Part shown: piece by piece, positions 60,529 to 64,000 of the stretch | How the letters are laid out: every line of letters starts with the position of its first letter | Numbering within the stretch: position 1 is the stretch's first letter | NCBI GenBank assembly: GCA_902476265.1 | Contig: CABSCP010000012.1 | Coordinates: 1 to 64,000, forward strand | DNA length: 64,000 bases | Direction of reading: 5' to 3' | Origin: an uncultured Lachnospiraceae bacterium | GTDB lineage: Bacteria; Bacillota; Clostridia; Lachnospirales; Lachnospiraceae | Made by a program: the position numbers and the translations under genes | The notes under the pieces: generated by a model | Told to the model about the DNA's origin: nothing | Databases searched by the model: none | Seen by the model: the letters and a program-made list of their open reading frames with translations, nothing else

Positions 60529-61452
60529 TCACAGGGCTTTCGGTAATGCAATGGTAAAGATAGTTTCTACACCGGGGGTGCTGACAGCTTGAATTGTTCC
60601 TTTGTGTGCGCCCACCAGTTCTTTTGTAATGGATAGACCAAGGCCATTCCCCTGTGCACAGCGAGAACGGTCGCATTGATACATTCGTTCAAAGATATGG
60701 GGAAGATCTTCTGGGGAAATGCCCCGGCCATTATCGCTGAATGTAATCACAGCCCTTTGTGTGCTCTCAGTAATATTCATCTTTATTTGGGTAGCTGCGC
60801 TGTGAACTATAACATTCTGAAACAAATTGTTCAGAATACGGGCATATGCATTTGGATCAATCCGAATAGAATATTCCGTTTCAGGAATTTCAAATTCATA
60901 TTCCAAGCAGTTATTTTCTAATGCAGGCACCCAATCGGCAACAATACTGCGGGATAGTTCGTTAAGGTCAGCAACTTCAAAATGAAAAACCTGTTCTTTT
61001 GCATCCAACTTCACCCATTCAAATAAGGAAATGACAAACTCCTTAAGGCGATGGACTTTATCAAATATAACACGGAGATATTCTTCTTTTTCTGCTCCGG
61101 TAACCATCCCGTTTTCTATTGCCTCCAGATAACCCACAAGGGATGCAAGGGGTGTCTTTACATCATGGGAAAGGCTTGTCATCAGCCGCTTGTAAGACTG
61201 ATCTGCTTGTTTCTGCTGGATAAAACGAGCCTGATTTGCAATAGCAATTTCGTTGATGTCATAGCAGATTTGCTTTGTCATATCGTTTTCACGAGTGAGA
61301 ACGCGGCGATTAAGATTTCCTGTTTTTATATCTGCAAGAGCGTCCTTTATAATCGCAAGCTGTTCACGGACTCGGTGGAGCTTCGACGCAAGGTATATAA
61401 TCACAAGCAGAGAAAGCAAAAGTCCCGAAAGTAAATAAGCATTTATTCCCAT
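60529..61452 (-). CDS. Sensor histidine kinase of the antimicrobial-peptide transporter
   Basis: A 307-residue kinase with a single N-terminal membrane segment (about 7-24) and almost no extracellular part, then a HAMP-like linker, His in MTSLSHDVKTPLASLVG (about 97), NLFQNVIVHSA, DNGRGIS and GLGLSITKELVGAH boxes. It must sense through the membrane or through the transporter. ATG 61452 has GGAGG 7 nt upstream, 2 nt after the regulator stop. The kinase gene ends in a hairpin before the ABC promoter. Confidence 0.9.
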   Translation of the reverse strand: MGINAYLLSGLLLSLLVIIYLASKLHRVREQLAIIKDALADIKTGNLNRRVLTRENDMTKQICYDINEIAIANQARFIQQKQADQSYKRLMTSLSHDVKTPLASLVGYLEAIENGMVTGAEKEEYLRVIFDKVHRLKEFVISLFEWVKLDAKEQVFHFEVADLNELSRSIVADWVPALENNCLEYEFEIPETEYSIRIDPNAYARILNNLFQNVIVHSAATQIKMNITESTQRAVITFSDNGRGISPEDLPHIFERMYQCDRSRCAQGNGLGLSITKELVGAHKGTIQAVSTPGVETIFTIALPKAL

Positions 61453-61454
61453 TG

Positions 61455-62156
61455 TCACACCTCCTTATTGAAACGGTAGCCTACTCCTCGCACCGTCTGA
61501 ATATAAAATGGATGATCCGGGTCTGGTTCAATCTTTTTTCTCAGTTTGCTGATAAACGACATGATGTTACTATCGTCAAAGGCATATTCCTCATCCCACA
61601 CTTGAGTATAGATCTGCTTTTTAGTAAACACCCGCCCCTTGTTTGTTGCTAAAAAGGATAGCAGATCAAATTCTTTGCTTGTCAGTTCCAGTATCGTGCC
61701 ATCCACAGTTACCGCCCGATTGTTTTTATCAATAGTCATGCCTTGAAGCCTTATTATATCGGTACTGACTTCTGTTGCCTGGTTTAAGGTCGTATAACGG
61801 CGCACAAGAGAGTTGACGCGGGCCATCAGTTCGTTAATGCTGAATGGCTTTGTCAAATAATCATCAGCACCCAGCCGCAGCCCCGAAACTTTATCTTCCT
61901 CATCGCTTTTGGCAGTAAGCATAAGCACTGGAACATTGCTGGCTTCACGAATTATCTGCAAAACTTGAAAGCCATTCAGATCGGGCATCATTACATCCAA
62001 AATTACGAGGGAAAGACTTATGTTATATTCCTCAGCCAGTCTCAGACCTTCCATGCCGCCGTTAGCAACTATGGCAAGCAGTCCCTCATGTTCAACACAT
62101 TTTTTCATCAGCGCACAAAGTTCTTTGTCGTCGTCTATAATTAAAACACTATTCAT
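61455..62156 (-). CDS. OmpR-type response regulator of the antimicrobial-peptide transporter
   Basis: A 233-residue regulator with receiver pocket IDDDKE, phospho-acceptor Asp in LVILDVMMPDLNG (about 55), LTAKSDEE and YLTKPFS, and a winged helix (ELTSKEFDLLSFLATNKG, FISKLRKKIEPD, VRGVGYRF). Its likely targets are the CAAGGTT repeats at 60458-60486. It overlaps the preceding small helix-turn-helix gene by 8 nt and is followed by the kinase. Confidence 0.92.
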   Translation of the reverse strand: MNSVLIIDDDKELCALMKKCVEHEGLLAIVANGGMEGLRLAEEYNISLSLVILDVMMPDLNGFQVLQIIREASNVPVLMLTAKSDEEDKVSGLRLGADDYLTKPFSINELMARVNSLVRRYTTLNQATEVSTDIIRLQGMTIDKNNRAVTVDGTILELTSKEFDLLSFLATNKGRVFTKKQIYTQVWDEEYAFDDSNIMSFISKLRKKIEPDPDHPFYIQTVRGVGYRFNKEV

Positions 62157-62337
62157 GTTTCAGTGCCCTCCCTTGTTTCGTTCTTCCATCTATCGGCTTT
62201 TCTGTTTCTTTGGGTATCAACCAAATTTTTGCTATTTTCACTGCGCCAGGGATACGTCCCGCCGCGCAGTAATAGTTTATCCATCTTGGGGTCACGCCCC
62301 ATTTTTTACCGGCTTCTTTTAAGCTCATATAATCCAT
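62149..62337 (-). CDS. Small helix-turn-helix protein before the response regulator
   Basis: A 62-residue excisionase/MerR-like DNA-binding protein (MSLKEAGKKWGVTPRWINYYCAAGRIPGAVKIAKIWLIP). ATG 62337 has GGAGGG upstream; a longer frame to 62397 has no site. It is coupled to the response regulator by an 8-nt overlap. It may modulate the operon or be a remnant of a recombination accessory protein. Confidence 0.75.
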   Translation of the reverse strand: MDYMSLKEAGKKWGVTPRWINYYCAAGRIPGAVKIAKIWLIPKETEKPIDGRTKQGRALKHE

Positions 62338-62414
62338 GCACAACCCTCCAATACTTTCATTATAGTTCCTTAACTCGAAGAGTACAATATTATTCATTAT
62401 AAGCTGTTTCAGAA

Positions 62415-62510
62415 ATCAGCATAATCATGCCTATAAATCGGCATAATAAGGTTATTCCTTCGCTTAAATCGGAACGATACAATATAGTTGAGGTGAATGA
62501 TTATGCCGAT
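62415..62510. promoter_or_regulatory. Divergent promoter region with repeated operators
   Basis: ATCAGCATAAT (62415-62425) and ATCGGCATAAT (62437-62447) lie 22 bp apart, and a perfect inverted copy ATTATGCCGAT (62500-62510) covers the XRE start codon. A TACAAT -10 box (62478-62483) serves the XRE gene. The three sites are the likely operators of that XRE protein, including over its own start. Confidence 0.5.
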
Positions 62511-62859
62511 TGATGATTTAACTGCTTTAGGGCAAAAAATGCGGGAGGCCCGAAGAAAAAAAGACCTGACGCAACAGGAACTTTCAGATCAAAGTCATGT
62601 TTCTGTAAAACAGATCGCCAACATTGAAAAGGGGCAAATGAATCCGTCCTATTTGATTTTAAGAGCATTAGCAAAGGTTCTGCACATCTCTCTGGACTCT
62701 CTGATAAACCCGGATATTTCTCCAGAAGATGAGGGAGCCAACCAGATGAAAATGCTTTATTCCAGTTGCCCGCCAGAAATGCGTGAAACTCTGTTGCACC
62801 ATACACAGGAGACCATGCAGGAACTAACAGAACTATCTAAGAAAATTGAAACGAATTGA
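62503..62859 (+). CDS. XRE-family repressor of the mobile element
   Basis: A 118-residue regulator with a Cro/C1 helix-turn-helix (about 8-60: LGQKMREARRKKDLTQQELSDQSHVSVKQIANIEKGQMNPSYL) and a short helical C-terminus. ATG 62503 has GAGGTG 7 nt upstream, while ATG 62497 lies too close to it. It is divergent from the resistance operon, a typical immunity-region repressor. An imperfect terminator follows at 62858. Confidence 0.88.
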   Translation: MPIDDLTALGQKMREARRKKDLTQQELSDQSHVSVKQIANIEKGQMNPSYLILRALAKVLHISLDSLINPDISPEDEGANQMKMLYSSCPPEMRETLLHHTQETMQELTELSKKIETN

Positions 62860-62901
62860 ACCGGTGGGTAAAATTTGAGAATTTCCCCGCTGGTTCTTTT
62901 T
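62858..62901 (+). terminator. Terminator after the XRE repressor
   Basis: Imperfect stem GAACC...GGTTC extended by GGG/CCC with CTTTTT after it. Confidence 0.6.
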
Positions 62902-63048
62902 ATGTGATGAAGAAAGAGGCAAGCAATGCCTCTGGATAGCCATTCGGCTCCCAGACACTGCTTGTTGAGGGTGTCCCCCAAACCCCCGTGAACGCAGAAT
63001 TTCATTCTGCGGCTACGCATCCTTTGGACGCTTTTTACCATGACCAGA

Positions 63049-64000
63049 TTATCTCTGGCCGTGTTTTTTTTCTTTTTCACCATCGTGATCCGCCTCCATA
63101 TTTAACAGTCGATCTACATTGGCCTTTGCCGTCATCAGCTCTCTCATTTCCTCGCGGGAGTGCCGATATTCAGCATAGGCTTTTTTCTTTTCCTCCAGGA
63201 GCTTGCCATACTCAGCCTGCAAACTTTTAACGGTGGGCAGCTTCTTGATGCCCATATCGTCAAAAGCGTTCTTGGCCGCCTTATGGAGCAGAATTTCCGC
63301 TTCATGCTCGGCCAGGAATTTCTTTGAGTAACCTGCCTTACGGTAGGCCACATAGACCTCGCAGGTCTTGGCGTAGTTGATGATATGCGTCCGCAAGACA
63401 GCAATCTCCGCCATACGCTTCTCCGCCCCCTTGATCTGTTCCGACAGCTCATTGTGATGAGTTGTGGCCGCCGCTGCTTTTTCTTCCAGTACCGCATATT
63501 CCAGCAGGTTATGCTCGGTGAGATAGTTCATCGTCTGCGCCATCTGTTTGAGGTTAAAAACCTTAGCCCAGCGAGCATACCCTGCACCTTTCCCGGCCTG
63601 CAATTTTGTCTGAATGTCCACCAGCAAATTGACCTTCGACAGATCTGCTTGCATCGTCGGTTTCTTCCGTGGCGTATGCTTCTTTTGACCGGAGAGAACC
63701 GCCAACAGGTCCTCCAGGGCGTAGCCTTCATCCAGCCTATCTAAGCGAACCATTTTGTCCCATTCTGGTAACTTCAAACGGTACGATTTGCCGCGCTTTG
63801 ATATTTCATAGCCGGATTCGCGCAACAGCTTCAGCAGTTCGTCCAGATCGGCAGGTTCCTGATCCAACGCATTGTCAATAGCAACACGCACCTGCTCCCG
63901 ATGCGAAGGCTTGGCCTGATCGCCCTGCCATTTGTTGTAGCTTTTGCCATGAGGCTTAGGATTCTCCACAACGGATAATCCGTTTTCGATGCAGATGGTA
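63049..64000 (-). CDS. Relaxase, C-terminal part (cut by window edge)
   Basis: The frame runs open to the window edge, so about 317 C-terminal residues are seen. They begin with the segment TICIENGLSVVENPKPHGKSYNKWQ, found in relaxase/mobilisation nucleases after the catalytic domain, then a region with KPSHREQVRVAIDNAL and a long charged helical tail (about residues 140-317) of the kind that contacts the transfer machinery. The catalytic Tyr/His part is outside the window. Its presence shows that the element is, or was, transferable by conjugation or mobilisation. Between 62902 and 63048 a stem CGCAGAAT/ATTCTGCG (62993-63011) is the only feature. Confidence 0.8.
   Translation of the reverse strand, partial: TICIENGLSVVENPKPHGKSYNKWQGDQAKPSHREQVRVAIDNALDQEPADLDELLKLLRESGYEISKRGKSYRLKLPEWDKMVRLDRLDEGYALEDLLAVLSGQKKHTPRKKPTMQADLSKVNLLVDIQTKLQAGKGAGYARWAKVFNLKQMAQTMNYLTEHNLLEYAVLEEKAAAATTHHNELSEQIKGAEKRMAEIAVLRTHIINYAKTCEVYVAYRKAGYSKKFLAEHEAEILLHKAAKNAFDDMGIKKLPTVKSLQAEYGKLLEEKKKAYAEYRHSREEMRELMTAKANVDRLLNMEADHDGEKEKKHGQR

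Noticed and set aside
62993..63011. Stem CGCAGAAT/ATTCTGCG after the relaxase gene as an oriT
   Set aside because: It lies downstream of the relaxase, whereas oriT normally lies upstream; no nic-site consensus could be identified.

Overview
The window looks like a chromosome segment of a gut Lachnospiraceae (Clostridium cluster XIVa) bacterium. The basis is the protein families (LplABC/YesMN sugar uptake, GH38/GH125/GH31 glycosidases, LytTR-DUF3021 pair, Tn916/Tn1549-type mobile element), strong AGGAGG ribosome sites with ATG, GTG and TTG starts, and compact same-strand operons. The species cannot be named. Most housekeeping regions are fairly GC-rich. The CRISPR genes (1-4840) and a small island at about 11.5-16 kb are clearly more AT-rich, which suggests separate acquisition.

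Layout. 1-4840: cas3-cas5c-cas8c of a type I-C CRISPR-Cas system (minus strand); cas7, cas4, cas1, cas2 and the array would lie left of position 1. 5160-8536: DUF3021 membrane protein, an internally shortened LytTR regulator, a membrane-anchored alpha/beta hydrolase, and a GH125 alpha-mannosidase. 8900-11416: recQ and a YitT-family membrane protein. 11486-15993: an unrecognised seven-gene cluster (two SEL1-repeat proteins, two small membrane proteins, a helical protein, a JAMM metallopeptidase, a Cys-rich miniprotein) facing a divergent XRE regulator across a promoter flanked by two palindromic operators. 16123-22040: SDR, GreA, GDPD, MFS, EamA and MATE genes. 22381-25344: a two-component system and a PepSY lipoprotein that share a direct-repeat operator.

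25440-37204 is a carbohydrate locus: two solute-binding lipoproteins, two LplB/LplC-type permeases, a YesN/YesM two-component pair and a GH38 alpha-mannosidase. With GH125 (7.2 kb) it points to uptake and trimming of alpha-mannosides such as host N-glycan or yeast mannan fragments. 37329-40145 encodes a TetM/EF-G-like GTPase fused to a Rae1/YacP-type NYN nuclease domain. Next come an orphan BceB-like permease, two cold-shock genes with homologous long leaders, a degenerate beta-lactamase-fold/DUF302 fusion, an AraC regulator divergent from a GH31 glycosidase, a SIMPL protein, and an XRE-TPR regulator coupled to an ABC exporter.

From about 52.8 kb to the right edge is one end of an integrative conjugative element of the Tn916/Tn1549 kind: two tandem paralogous tyrosine integrases, an excisionase, a sigma-70-like factor whose ribosome site is buried in a hairpin, a lantibiotic/antimicrobial-peptide ABC transporter with its own two-component system and a three-repeat operator, an XRE repressor, and the C-terminal part of a relaxase cut by the window edge. 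The strongest candidates for something undescribed are the GTPase-NYN fusion and the XRE/SEL1/JAMM cluster.
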